From: Ascochyta rabiei | Taxonomy: Eukaryota; Ascomycota; Dothideomycetes; Pleosporales; Didymellaceae | Reading direction: 5' to 3' | Assembly (NCBI RefSeq): GCF_004011695.2 | Contig: NC_082410.1 | Coordinates: 744,001 to 808,000 of the forward strand | DNA length: 64,000 bases | Shown here: positions 20,001 to 29,633 of the stretch, in pieces | How positions within the stretch are numbered: position 1 is the stretch's first letter | Layout: each line of letters opens with the position of its first letter | Translations under genes and position numbers: made by a program | The notes under the pieces: model-generated | Seen by the model: the letters and a program-made list of their open reading frames with translations, nothing else | The model's database searches: none | Told to the model about the DNA's origin: nothing

Positions 20001-21059
20001 GTCCTCGCTCTCCCAGTCTTCCTCAACCTTTGCAGCCCGTGACGGCAGGTCAACATCGATCGGCTTGTGTGCTTTGCCCTCATCCTTGTTCGTAACAACA
20101 CCGAGTGCCCATCCTCCTTCAACTCCATCATTCTTAACCAACACATATTCTCTGTTCTTATCTCCTGCGATACGGTTGGTGCCGAAGGTCGTGTCATCGT
20201 TCATGCCATTAAGATTCATGAGCCGTTGAGTAAGGTCGCTACGCTCGCGTACGCGCTCAATCTGAAAGCGCGAGAAGGCCATTCGGTCAGGAAACATGGC
20301 GTCGAGCTGATCTTTGGAATAGCCCATCCTCAGCCTACTTCTCAGTCTGGCTGCGTTCAAGATGTTGTATCGGTCTGCAGGTGGTAAACTCTGGAAAAAG
20401 ATGCCGTCGAAGTCGATCTTGGAGAAGTCGTAGACGTTGATATCTTCGCCTCTGTCGAATTGCCTTGCGTAGTCTTCTAGCTCCTCGAGCGACATTATCC
20501 GGGGATCATCACCACCTAGCTCCGACATAGGCACGCCTAGATCAGGCAGATGGTACTGGTCCTTCTTTTTGAACTTCCGGTTCTCTGTCCGCTCCTGTTG
20601 TGTCTGCAAGATCTCCTCCGCATACACCAGGTTCTCCGGTAGTTCCTCTTCCTGCTCTTCTCTCGGGCGCCTGCCTGCCTCTTTCCTCTTGCGCTCCTCC
20701 TCCTCAGCAGCCTTCTGCATCTGTATTGCCAACAGCTTCCCCGCAGTCCGAACTGCATCGTCTCGTTTACCTTCACGACGTGACTTGCGGTGGCTGATGG
20801 TTTGTCGTTTGAGCGCCGGTGCGCCGCCGTCGAACACAAAGACAGGCTTGATGCCAATGAAAAGTAGCTTGCATACTCGGCGGAAGAAACCGACGATATG
20901 GCTGTTGCGCAACGCGTTGCCCTCTTTGTCGCGTACAGCTTTGAGGAATTGGTAGATCCAGATTGAGGCATCGACAGCAATGCGCCTCTTATTCAGCGTC
21001 TCGATCTTGATGGGCCGCGCGCAGGGCTGTAGAACAGTCCAGAGGCCGGTGACACCCAT
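17070..21059 (-). CDS. RAD2: RAD2/XPG structure-specific endonuclease
   Basis: The nucleotide-excision-repair nuclease that makes the 3' incision beside bulky lesions and works with TFIIH. The start MGVTGLWTVLQPCARP at 21059 is the canonical RAD2 N terminus, so the 55 extra in-frame codons upstream are excluded. This gives 1329 residues in one exon. The N nuclease domain has D30 (VDASIW) and D77 (FVFDGG). The I domain lies near residues 960-1080 with MEAEAQCAEL and VTDDSDTFLFGG, followed by the helix-hairpin-helix LLGSDYTTGIPGIGP. The long acidic spacer contains repeated F-E-D-V-P motifs. QANITRFF near residue 1196 is a PCNA-interacting PIP box. The tail is acidic, then Lys/Arg-rich (EPKKKKAKRTRKAKA), a likely nuclear signal. 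All catalytic acids I checked are present, so it should be active. Confidence 0.97.
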   Translation of the reverse strand: MGVTGLWTVLQPCARPIKIETLNKRRIAVDASIWIYQFLKAVRDKEGNALRNSHIVGFFRRVCKLLFIGIKPVFVFDGGAPALKRQTISHRKSRREGKRDDAVRTAGKLLAIQMQKAAEEEERKRKEAGRRPREEQEEELPENLVYAEEILQTQQERTENRKFKKKDQYHLPDLGVPMSELGGDDPRIMSLEELEDYARQFDRGEDINVYDFSKIDFDGIFFQSLPPADRYNILNAARLRSRLRMGYSKDQLDAMFPDRMAFSRFQIERVRERSDLTQRLMNLNGMNDDTTFGTNRIAGDKNREYVLVKNDGVEGGWALGVVTNKDEGKAHKPIDVDLPSRAAKVEEDWESEDEFEDVPIEGLNRLPKAKPGPSRETVEGREFISNELRRRRQTFYKSRKSRPTQAQPKRAVPVREDPDSLFLAEDNEEEQWENVPTNGENDLFEATGDNAEEEQLQQAIALSMQQNNEKEAEDEVDERPALEEHQQQRALETNPFKAAKGYRGSAIGRLANQRANKLAPKGPFEGSDSEEDEMDLQAALAESRQSKRPTKPQRLPVPPRAPASAVETDEQPESINTHGFDGPLPFEKLNLGTSLLGKKKMEKIQQDTAGGFEKDTEEKKESVPLPPWFKGERDIAQELDEYRDEEKREWEKDRKDEKEQFQFQQLPRLRKQEAREVIDLDADPSQSQKEKQIIAMDSDEEDDAEMEDVSTSYGQADNPTEDDQVRMSDMADTVRAEPPKLLADDQRAPPIQDPKLVKKMPFADDSDEDPVDWSESEPEDGKRAPSQRVQYKTAQKVSSPSKSPSPEFEDVPMNTDLTPASAPAEIAQKSTSPEFEDVPMHTEPADAPKSPSPDFEDVPIAAPARRPRREPSPAFLQSPDDLEIPVVPHGGLADDNAPLDLPGNDSDQYSDPEDEELFASLAAEAEEHNRFAQEINNAASHVDFETELKQLRAQQKKDRRDADEVTQTMISECQHLLSLFGLPYITAPMEAEAQCAELVTLGLVDGIVTDDSDTFLFGGTRVYKNMFNAAKFVECYLANDLTSEFSLTREKLIAIAQLLGSDYTTGIPGIGPVTALEIISEFPNLEDFKDWWTGVQNNTIPKEVDASNVFRRRFRKSQATKLFLPPGFPDPRVADAYLNPEVDSDPQPFQWGVPDLAALRSFLSAQIGWSSERTDEVLVPVIKDMNRREKEGTQANITRFFEGNVGAGAFAPRVRGNTTGSGPSGKKKGKAAAGKRLGAALTRLAEREGARGGIDEEDDDDKDTADVPTTGASTEPTETVAAKRSKRKAPISLAALDDEHREEDNDDDEDAAYQEPKKKKAKRTRKAKA

Positions 21060-22642
21060 AGTGGCGCTCTTGGGATAAATTCCATCGAAATGGACGTGTC
21101 GAGGGAATGTAGGTCGAGCAGGCGGCGATGAGAGAGCGCGTCGATGACGTAATGACAAATCATCCAAACGCGGAAGCACCTGACGAGACGTTCGTTCGCC
21201 CTTCAACACCCCAATAATCAACATTTTGCGTGTACCGTCATAACAGGTTCAGATACTTGCAAAATTCCTGCCTTTCAAAAATCCATTGAGTTGCATCCCG
21301 TATCAAGCCCCGCTGCTCTCCATCACGAGATTACATGAACTCGATTAGCATTCGATCACAATCCGCACTACTACTGGACAGCACATCTTCTGCACAGTGA
21401 TTGCATCGCCTTGGCATTTTAACATTGTGGACTACGAACACCCACTGAGGCACCAAATGAGAAAATTGAGATACAACTATGCCAGGCTGTGATTGCAATC
21501 AGCTTGGACGTTGCAATCTACTCAGCCTTCAGGAGCGACGAGAAGCGACACAGCCCACTCATAGATTCGATGGGCAGATGCTGGATAATTTTGTTAGAAT
21601 CTTCCTCGGTTTATGTTGGTCCTGCTGTCAAGCTAAAGAGGGGGACGTTCCAGTAGCACCATGACATGCCCGCACCAAAGGCAGAGTGGCATATGCCTGA
21701 ACTACAAGTGTCTTTCCGTAGTGTGCAGACCATGTGTGCTCTACAACCTCCCATGTTGCTGCTTACATAATTTTGAGAGTATACGCTCTTGGGTGCAGTT
21801 TCAATTGGACGAGCAACGTTGTAGTGGCTGAGCTGACGGCACGCGAGGCTCTGCTCACGATGCACATTAAGCAACCACAGCACACTGAACTCTCAAATTC
21901 CAGATAACTATACACCGAGTGTTCGATCAAGTGGCAGAATCATTCACACTTCCATCCCAAGGCCGATTAGGAGCACAGCAAAAAAACCGATGTAGAAACC
22001 AAGACCTCGAGCGGCACAAAGTTTTCTCCACGATTCGCTGTCGTTTCCTGCTTTTCTTAACTAATCATCATATTGTATCGGACATATATATGGTAGGACC
22101 CTTTTCTTCTTTTTTTCACGGCCGATTTTGTCCAACAGGTGTTGTTCTCAGTATCGGGTCAGGCTACGCGTACCATTCTTCAATCCTGTCTACCTTCCAG
22201 TCAAACCGCAGTCTACACTCAACAACACAACACCTGTGTTGATAGCTAAGCTTAACAACGCCCACTGTCGTCTTCACTGGCTTTAGAAACACCCACTACC
22301 ATAAGATCGACGAACATAGCTTGAACTCCAAACTTGACGGTGTTTTCTATCAAGGAGTCCATTCGCATCATTCTCAGAAACTGTTTATCTGAACTATTTC
22401 GCAACAACAGCTTTACATCAACGCCACTTTGAAACCAAACTCCTACCGCAACCGGGCAATTCGCCGAATGCAGAAAAAGAGCTTGATTCAGCAACACGTG
22501 CCAAAGGATGGGTTATGGCATGGTCGACGCAACGTTTATTCATATTGAAGGATATCAGGCCGATTCGATGGCCCAGTACGGGACTAGACCACCGAAAATG
22601 GCACTTCACTAGATTCTTTTCTTTGAGCATCATGACTTCTTC
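21060..22642. other. Intergenic, no supported gene
   Basis: This stretch lies upstream of RAD2. It has only short frames on both strands without a recognisable domain. The RAD2 promoter must lie in its first part. Confidence 0.5.
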
Positions 22643-23257
22643 TTGGCGTTCCAACACCCTTCGGCATCTCCAGAGCTTCGACGATTAGCACCGGGGCGTA
22701 ACATTGCGCCGCGTGTGCGGAGCCCTACTGGACCCGCAGATCTCGAAGTTCATCGTCATCAATCACCTACGTACGCGATGCTGGCACGAAATATGTCCTC
22801 CTTGCTAACGTGCACTTTTTCTCGCTTACGATGTCTTTTGCCTGGCAACGGATACCCTACTCATTCGCTTTGGTCAATTGGAGCCGCCACTTGCTCGAGC
22901 CATGTCACGATTTCGCTGGAGGAACGTAGGTTTAGCACCTTTGTTAAAAATCTTTTAGACAAAACAATATGTACTCTCTTGGTAGCGAGCACGCTCTCCG
23001 GAGCTCTTTGGTCAGTGTTCAAGTTCGATATACAGGGCGCGTTTGGGATTTCGGCGTATATGGTAGCGGTGTGTGCTACATTGATACCCTTGGTCACGAT
23101 GGGGATGGATAAGCCACAGCGACTGAGCCGGTGCAATAAGCACAGTCTAAGTCTGTTCAAGTCGCATTCGGGCTACAACCATAGCAGCAGCCAGGTATAT
23201 AGCCTGAAGCCGCGTCAGTACAACAATCAAACCGTCTCGGAATTTACTTACCGCTGA
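22643..23257 (+). CDS. Possible small membrane protein (weak)
   Basis: An open frame of about 200 codons with no good ATG at its beginning. The second half encodes two hydrophobic stretches (TICTLLVASTLSGALWSVF and GAFGISAYMVAVCATLIPLV) joined by KFDIQ. That arrangement resembles the C-terminal double membrane segment of some fungal hypothetical proteins. The frame overlaps the 3' end of the MFS gene on the other strand by about 110 bp. It may therefore be the last exon of a spliced gene, a remnant, or chance. I found no convincing upstream exon. Expression data would be needed to treat it as a gene. Confidence 0.22.
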   Translation: MAFQHPSASPELRRLAPGRNIAPRVRSPTGPADLEVHRHQSPTYAMLARNMSSLLTCTFSRLRCLLPGNGYPTHSLWSIGAATCSSHVTISLEERRFSTFVKNLLDKTICTLLVASTLSGALWSVFKFDIQGAFGISAYMVAVCATLIPLVTMGMDKPQRLSRCNKHSLSLFKSHSGYNHSSSQVYSLKPRQYNNQTVSEFTYR

Positions 23258-24905
23258 GACAAAGTAGGGCAAGCCCAACCCAAAACCTCCAAGCTCAATA
23301 GCCCTGATCCACAAAGACGCCATCAATGGGGCTCCAACGAGTGAGCCCAGCGTCTTGGTGAGCATGACAATGCTGAAGTCTTGCGTATCCGAGTCGCCAA
23401 GCGCTATGAGCTGAGATTTGACGAGCGACATGGTAAACACTGGCAGAGCTGAGCCGAGAGCATAGATCATCAGAGCTGCCAGCAACATCCAGAACCTGAA
23501 CGCAAGAGCCACACACAGCACACCAACAACGGATACCAAGATACTTGCTTCAGCTCCCAGGAAATTAAGTCGGACTTCAGAGCCATGCACAGCTCTAGAC
23601 GACATTGACTTGCGGATGAGACGCGGAACGATGATTGCGAGTAGAGTGAAGTTGACGATCGCTTTTGCTGAGAGCATAAAGCCAGCCTGTTTACACGATC
23701 AGCAAATGCTCAAGATGTGATCCGCGAGCCGATGTACCTGAGAGAATGTCCACTCGTAGCGTTTCGAGATGTATTGAACGAGAAGCTTCGTATCCGAGCT
23801 GGCAAGGGCAGTAAGAAAGAACGAGCAGAGCAGTATTTGAAAGTTTTGACGCCCTCTGATCAAGCTTGCCAACTTCCGAGCCGCTTGCACAGTTTCTTGG
23901 ACAAAGCCTTGAGGCTTCTCGAACGCATTGGCGTAGCGGCTTGAACTACCTTCTCTTTGTTCAAGAAGTGGTCCAGCTTCTTCGATATCGTCGTTGTCAG
24001 GCTTCCTAGACGACTGGGAAATGTTGATCAGAGGCGGTCTCATCGTCTTAGGCAATAGCATAACCGTCGGTATCGCACAAGTCAAGAAACCAATATTGAG
24101 CCAGAAGGGCAGCCATACGTTCCAGCTCATTGTGACCGAGGCAAGTGTGGGACCCATGAACGACACAACATAAGATGTCGAACTGATGTACGAAAAGTAG
24201 GACGCGCTGTACGCATGGTCAGATTCTTCGACCGAAGAATGGTGTCAAATTTGACCACTTACCGCTGAACATACTCACCAGCCAACGCAGATGTCAACGC
24301 GAAGATCGTCGACTGGAAAACACATTCACCGCCCAGCACAGCCAGGAATGGCCCTGCGATGATGGCTTTGATCGGCAAGACATGAGCGAAGTACCCTATC
24401 GCGATAGCCCACACGCTCATGAACATCCTCGGAATGAGGCTGCACCATAGCACGATCCGAATTCCGAATCTTTCCGCAACGAAACTGAAAGGTATCGTCA
24501 CCAGGAAGTCTGGTCCAGGCCTGGTCAGCCAAGTCCAAAACAGCTGGCAGTTGACCGTCTTCACGTACCGCACACGACCAGCGTAGTCTCCATGACACCC
24601 TGCAGCCATGCTAGTCCACGTTGGACTTCATCAATTTTGCAAAGCTTCTCCGGTACGGATCCATCGCCTCCTATGACGGATGGATCGTGCAGCTCATAGT
24701 GCTCTTGACAAAGCCTAAGCTCGATAATGCGGTTTAGGGGAAGCGTATAGAGTACCGCCGATAGATGCACTAGGATGAGCAGCACGATCAACGGCTTTAT
24801 TGAGTGGCTGCTTTTTCTAGATGTAGCTTGCTCGGGGGACGAACTACGAGAAGCTACGCTCAGCCCGGCAGGCAGCATCGGTTCACGGCCTGTTAAGTTT
24901 GCCAT
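23147..24905 (-). CDS. MFS transporter (12-TM type, fungal)
   Basis: A major facilitator superfamily permease for small molecules; the substrate is unknown. Inferred exons (minus strand) are 24905-24569, 24509-24263, 24206-23738, 23686-23252 and 23203-23147, giving 514 residues. Each junction is GT...AG and restores phase. The first exon has a cytosolic Ser-rich start, TM1 (PLIVLLILVHLSAVLYTLPL), then a loop with CQEHYELHDPSVIGGDG. After splicing the TM2-TM3 region reads CDFLVTIPFSFVAERFGIRI, the MFS loop 2-3 signature. A central cytosolic loop (about residues 228-275) carries Ser and Glu clusters. The last intron is 48 nt, divisible by three and without a stop. If it were retained it would insert SKFRDGLIVVLTRLQ-type residues into TM12. 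The family is sure; no biosynthetic cluster surrounds the gene. Confidence 0.88.
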
Positions 24906-25574
24906 ACTCCTATTGTTGGGTGATTTTGGCGTAAAGTGTCATCACATCCAAGCTTCAACGAGGTGTTACAGAGTACGAAACTAAGATAACGATCACGTGC
25001 TGATCCGTCCAACACCTCCCATCGATAGCAACAAGCGCTCAAACGCCGTCAAAACCCAGCAACTGCCGTGAAATCCATCGTCCTCTGACAGCCTTCCAAC
25101 AAAGCAAAGCTACACCGCAACTCCATCTTCCATTGCAGCCTAATCCGCCACACAACCAGGGCTAACCCAGCCAATACGATCAGCAGATGCGCCACACCCT
25201 TACCAGCCCCTGTAGCCGCCTCACCCAAATTTCCCCCTTTTCCAATCGCCAAACCACCTTCTAGAAACGCGTGTTCGCCCCAACCTTAATGCTCCGTTTC
25301 CCATAAAGGCAAAAAAAAAAACGGCGCTCGTATTTGCAAGTCGCGCCTGCGTAATCTTGGCAGCCCCCCTCCAAATGCCAATTTGCCTCCCCAGATACGT
25401 GTTGGCGGGCTGTGGTGAACCTTGCAAGGGATGGGCCAGTCTGAAAATGTGACGGGGCAGACGCGGGGAGCGTAGTCAGGGATCCCGACCAGGTCATTCC
25501 ATTGCGCCTGGCGGAGACCGGATTTCAAATGTGCATCTGGAAGCCCTGCCTGCGTCGGGGGGCTTGGTTTTACA
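24906..25574. other. Intergenic, no supported gene
   Basis: These 670 bp lie between two genes on the minus strand. The overlapping minus frames at 25049-25528 include one hydrophobic stretch (VAHLLIVLAGLALVVW) but no start or splice pattern I trust. Confidence 0.4.
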
Positions 25575-26096
25575 TCACATCACGCCCTGGCAATATCCTG
25601 GACCGTCGCGGACGACGCAGCGCGCCCATGTGGGGTCTGCGCAGCGGTCTCCGCCGTGGTGTGATAGGCATGTGGATTGGAGTTGCTTGTTTGAGTGTTG
25701 GATTGCTAGGGAGATGCCTAGGGTGAGTGCGGTTGTGGAGAGGATGAGTAGGAGTGCGACCACAACGATCTGTGCTCTGTACTCTCGCCATCGTTTCCGG
25801 TATTGCATCTCTGTACCAGAGTCTAGGGATATGTAGCTTCGCCGCCATGGTATGGATTCGAGTATGTCGAACGACTGGATGGATGCTGGTGACGGTAGTG
25901 CCGAGGTTGGGTCCTGGTCGGCATACCGTGGACACAGGACATTGTTGGCGAATGTAGTCTCATCGTCGATGTAGGGCGATAGTGGCATGTAGCCCACGCT
26001 CGTGGGTCTGGAGATGGAGATTGGTGTCTTGTGCGGTTAGTGTGTTGTCGCATAGTTGCTAAGACAGTACAATTTCCTTGGACTCACAGGTGCCAT
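25575..26096 (-). CDS. Small single-pass membrane protein with Cys-containing tail
   Basis: Inferred exons (minus strand) are 26096-26088 and 26027-25575, with a 60-nt intron (gtgagt...aag). The product is 153 residues starting MAPTPISISRPTSVGYMP. The first exon is only 9 nt; without it the frame has an internal ATG at 25997. Residues 1-75 are polar and probably cytosolic, and the segment before the helix is basic (YRKRWREYRAQ). One transmembrane helix follows (IVVVALLLILSTTALTLGIS), then a short tail with four Cys (CLSHHGGDRCADPTWARC...C). The tail would be outside if the positive-inside rule holds. I do not recognise a family. The layout is common among fungal hypothetical proteins. Confidence 0.5.
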
Positions 26097-26966
26097 GCTG
26101 AAAATACTGGTTCAACCAGATGAGCAACGTGCATTCTGAGCGCGCGTACGAAGAGCAGCTTTAAGACTCGTGTGTTGCATGAAGACAAGTGAAACGCGCA
26201 TCAATCGTTCAAGATGTACGAATGGGTTGAATCTACTTGCCCACGAGACTGAAACACCATATCGCAGGAACCCCAGGAATAAGCGAGCAGGGAGGATGTT
26301 GCATGGAACACTTCTGGTATTGTGACCACATTCTAATAACTAATGCTCATCACGTCCCTTTCAGCCCCGCTGTCAAGTACAATCTGAGCCAGATGTCTGG
26401 AGCCACCTCATCACATCAACTACGCCCACAGCACCATGTATTTTTCCACCAGTCCGCCCGCTGCATGGGTTAAAGGAACGAAACTCTTTAGGAAAAAAAA
26501 AGAAGGGTATCTCTGCTCGCTTGAGCAAACAACACTTGCAAGTGAGCTCAATTGTACGGCATCTGTTTCCAATTTCAGCCTGTATGCTTGTTTCCACCGT
26601 TCGCACTCCCGCCTCAGAGCTGTCCATATTAAAGGGATATTGTATCCAAGATGCGAACGTTGTGCTCTGACCGGAACCGATAAACCAACGCAGCCTTAAG
26701 CTGGTGATGAACGACCTTGTTTTTTTGGAGGTCGAGGGGTTTGTAACAAAGGAAATGCTTGTAATGGATAGGAACAGGAAATAACTTCTTTGATATCGCA
26801 GAACAGGTAGAATAAAACGCTTGCAAATGCCAGACAGATGTGACGCTATGATGCTCATACATGAAGAGTTTTGGTACAACGGGGATATTCACGGTTGTAA
26901 TCGAGACAATCCATGATGATTCGGAGATGTTTCAAAACAAGAATTGCTCCCAGCAGGGAGTGTTTT
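26097..26966. other. Intergenic, no supported gene
   Basis: These 870 bp lie between the cyclin stop and the start of the small membrane protein, both on the minus strand. The region is fairly AT-rich and probably holds the cyclin 3' UTR and the downstream promoter. I see no gene. Confidence 0.5.
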
Positions 26967-28234
26967 TTACATATGCTGGGGGTGCAAGTACGAGTTGTGA
27001 TAATATTGTTGTTGCGATACGTTGGGTGGCAGCTCTGATGTCGGTGTCGATGGGTACATGTTGGCTGGTTGGGACTTGACGACATGACCGGCGAATTGGC
27101 CCTCACCATCAGGCGTGATTGGAGGGGTGAGACAGCCGTTGCTCATGATTGCACCGTAAGGCAGCTTTTGTGGCGTCGAAGGTCCATATTCTGAGACGTG
27201 CTTCGGCTCTTCGACAGTAAGTGTTGGCGGGGGTGTCGGCGGTGCGGCAGTTCTTTGTGCGTTGCGTGCTTGTTGCTGAAGGAACTCGTCGACAGTTGCG
27301 ACGACACTCGAGAGATGTGTCGAGGCATACTTCCTTGACAGGACAGGCGAAGGCTGGTAGAGATGGTTGGAGAGGCCCATAACGGTTTGAGCATCGTAGG
27401 CACCAGCCCACTCTGCCGGCTTGGCTTGAGGGCGTTGAAGCACACACCTGGCGAGGGCGAGAGCAGACCTAGCAAGGACCGAAGGTGGTGTAGATACGAA
27501 CTCCTTGTGGAACAGGGCAATCTCCGAGATGTACAGGGTCATATGCTCCACTTCGGCATCATACGGGGAGTTGGCGAGAGCGATCTGGAGAAAGGCGTCT
27601 ACGGTGGGATGTCCAACGGCCCAGTTCAGGGTTTGCAGAACGTGCCATTCCATCTGAGTGAACATCTCGTCATCGTAAAGCGAGCAGCACATCGACTTCA
27701 GTTCCCGCACGGTTGGTACCCGATCCTTCTTGTCCCCGTACTTGGCGGCAATGAGGAGGGCAGCACAGCCAACAAGCTGGTAGTGACGCTTGTAGACGAC
27801 ACGACGAGAGCAGTAACGGTCGAGAAGATTGACGGCAAGGAAGAGGGTTTCGGGCAGCAGCTGGAAGGCGGCGTGAGCTTCGACCAGAAAGTCGAGGAGG
27901 TAGGGGCGCATGAACCACTGGATCTCTGTCTGGATATCAATTGAGTTGACGTCTGGCAGTGTCTGTGACTAGGCTGTGTTAGCAAGATCTTGCACGACAT
28001 ACATGAGGCAACACCAACCTCCATGTGCATCATGTGCTCCATAATGTCCTTCTGATACTCGTCGGCGGTTTGTCTTGAAAGCTCCTCTGCGATAGCCCGT
28101 TGTTGCATTCTGGCCATACTGCGCTGGCGTTCCCTAGCCTCAGCACGGAGAACGTAGATGCCATCATCGTGAGATTCTGTGAAATACGAGTCGCAGTGCC
28201 CGTAGCGGGATTGCGTGTGTTGGTGGTAGGCCAT
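26967..28234 (-). CDS. G1/S-type cyclin (Cln-like)
   Basis: A cyclin partner of the cell-cycle CDK. Exons (minus strand) are 28234-28019 and 27968-26967 with a 50-nt intron (gttggt...tag), giving 405 residues. The cyclin box begins across the splice at DIQTEIQWFMRPYLLDF and continues LLDRYCSRR and LVGCAALLIAAKYGDKKDRVP, including the conserved MR..L..W/F and LIAAKYE-like elements. The C-terminal part (about residues 285-405) is rich in Pro, Ser, Thr and Gln, with TPP, STPQ, LTPPITP and STPTSE sites. This is typical of unstable G1 cyclins whose turnover follows CDK phosphorylation. The absence of an N-terminal destruction box and the PEST-like tail argue for the Cln class (Aspergillus PucA-like) over B-type. 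The donor gttggt is slightly unusual. Confidence 0.87.
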
Positions 28235-29360
28235 AGCTGGTAGTGCGGAGGGAAGTGTGAGATACCAAAGTCGCTATGGTTCTGGTGATAGGGAGTGGAA
28301 GGCTCGATTCGTTGGCCGGATTAGAGAATGGCAGCCTGGATAGGCAAGTGGTTGTCGAAGGACTGTTTATAGTTGGATATGTAAAGGAAGGTATCTGGAC
28401 CGTGATTCCCGGAAGCTTGTGAGGCGGGAATATAGCAGAAGCCTGGAGCACGAAAGGATATTAGTTCGCGTTCAACTGGGTTTTTGCGCGCGACGGAGTG
28501 CATACCTTGAAGAATTAAAGTATTAAGATGAAGAACGAATGAGGAGCAGAGGAGAGGAGAGGTACAGTAGAAGAAGTCGGAACGCTCGAGCCCCCTGCTA
28601 ATTGCATCCAGGAGCTAGATGAAATTGGGCGGGTTTGATGTGGGGCGAACACTACTGTGAAAAGGGATACAGAGCACGAGCTAACGAGTCTGCCAGGGTG
28701 TGCTGCTGGGTACTGGAATGCGAATGATCCCAGTTCTGACAGCTACGGAGCTGCGCAAGGCTTAGTTTCTGGCATACAGAATGGCGTTCGCAGCAAGCTT
28801 ACAGTGAGTGCAAATCTTCAATTGATCGAAGATGCAAAAGACAGGAGTGAGATGCAGCCGGTTGTAGGGCTTGTGTGCAGCATAAGAAACTACGGTAGTT
28901 TGGTCAGCACAAGTTCGACAGTCGATCGATAGCGAACAAAGGTGGCACCCAAAGAACCAGCGCGAGAGGGAGCCAAAAGGCTAACTGGTGATAACCGACG
29001 GCAAGGCCAGGAATTGCGGAATGAGGGTTTCGGCACGTTGCAGCCGAGTACCGTGACAAGTGCACAGATAGTTGAGCAACAGGGCTTCAGTGGCAGGACT
29101 GACAGGCCGCAGGCGAAAGTGACGAAGCGTTGTACAACGTTTGCTACATGCAGCGTAATGTTGACGCAAGACAGTGAGAGCAACATGGTGAGCAACGCTC
29201 TCGAACCAAAGCTACTAGTTCCAAGCTGCCCGTCCCAAGATGGGCTGAAACGCAAGTCGTAGACGTGACCGGGCATGAGGTACTACAGCGTCAAGATGGT
29301 GGCACGCGATCTTGTATGAATTGTGATGGCGCCGCGGGCTCTCGAGGGTCGTGATTTGGC

Positions 29361-29408
29361 GAGACACGTTCGGTCGACGTAGACGAGACACGTTCGGTCT
29401 ACGTAGAC
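29361..29408. repeat. 24-bp tandem duplication
   Basis: Two adjacent copies of a 24-bp unit beginning gagacacgttcggt, differing at one position, with the start of a third copy after them. It has the same period as the repeat 120 bp downstream. Confidence 0.85.
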
Positions 29409-29529
29409 GAGACGCAATCCGATGGAGCGTACGGTATGTGTCGCCCTTGACCCAGTCCGCCATCCCTGACTGACCAACCGCACTGTGTGCAACACCAACG
29501 GCCACAATCCCATTGTCTCGCCCTTGTCT

Positions 29530-29633
29530 TTGCTGGGGGTGATGCTCGCCCTCTCGCTGGGGATGATGCTCGCCCTTTCGCTGGGGATGATGCTCGCCCT
29601 TTCGCTGGGGATGATGCTCGCCCTTTCGCTGGG
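29530..29633. repeat. 24-bp minisatellite, about 4.3 copies
   Basis: Tandem units of tcgctggggatgatgctcgc plus four bases. Copies two to four are identical, the first differs at a few positions, and a partial copy ends the array. The period is eight codons, so it reads as an eight-residue repeat in any frame (for example QRKGEHHP on the minus strand). Confidence 0.92.

Noticed and set aside
21060..21224. 55 extra in-frame codons before RAD2
   Set aside because: MGVTGLW at 21059 is the conserved RAD2/FEN family start, and its Gly2 must be N-terminal for catalysis.
29530..29633. Regular 24-bp repeats that could suggest a CRISPR-like array
   Set aside because: The copies are directly adjacent with no spacers, and the genome is eukaryotic. 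It is a minisatellite.
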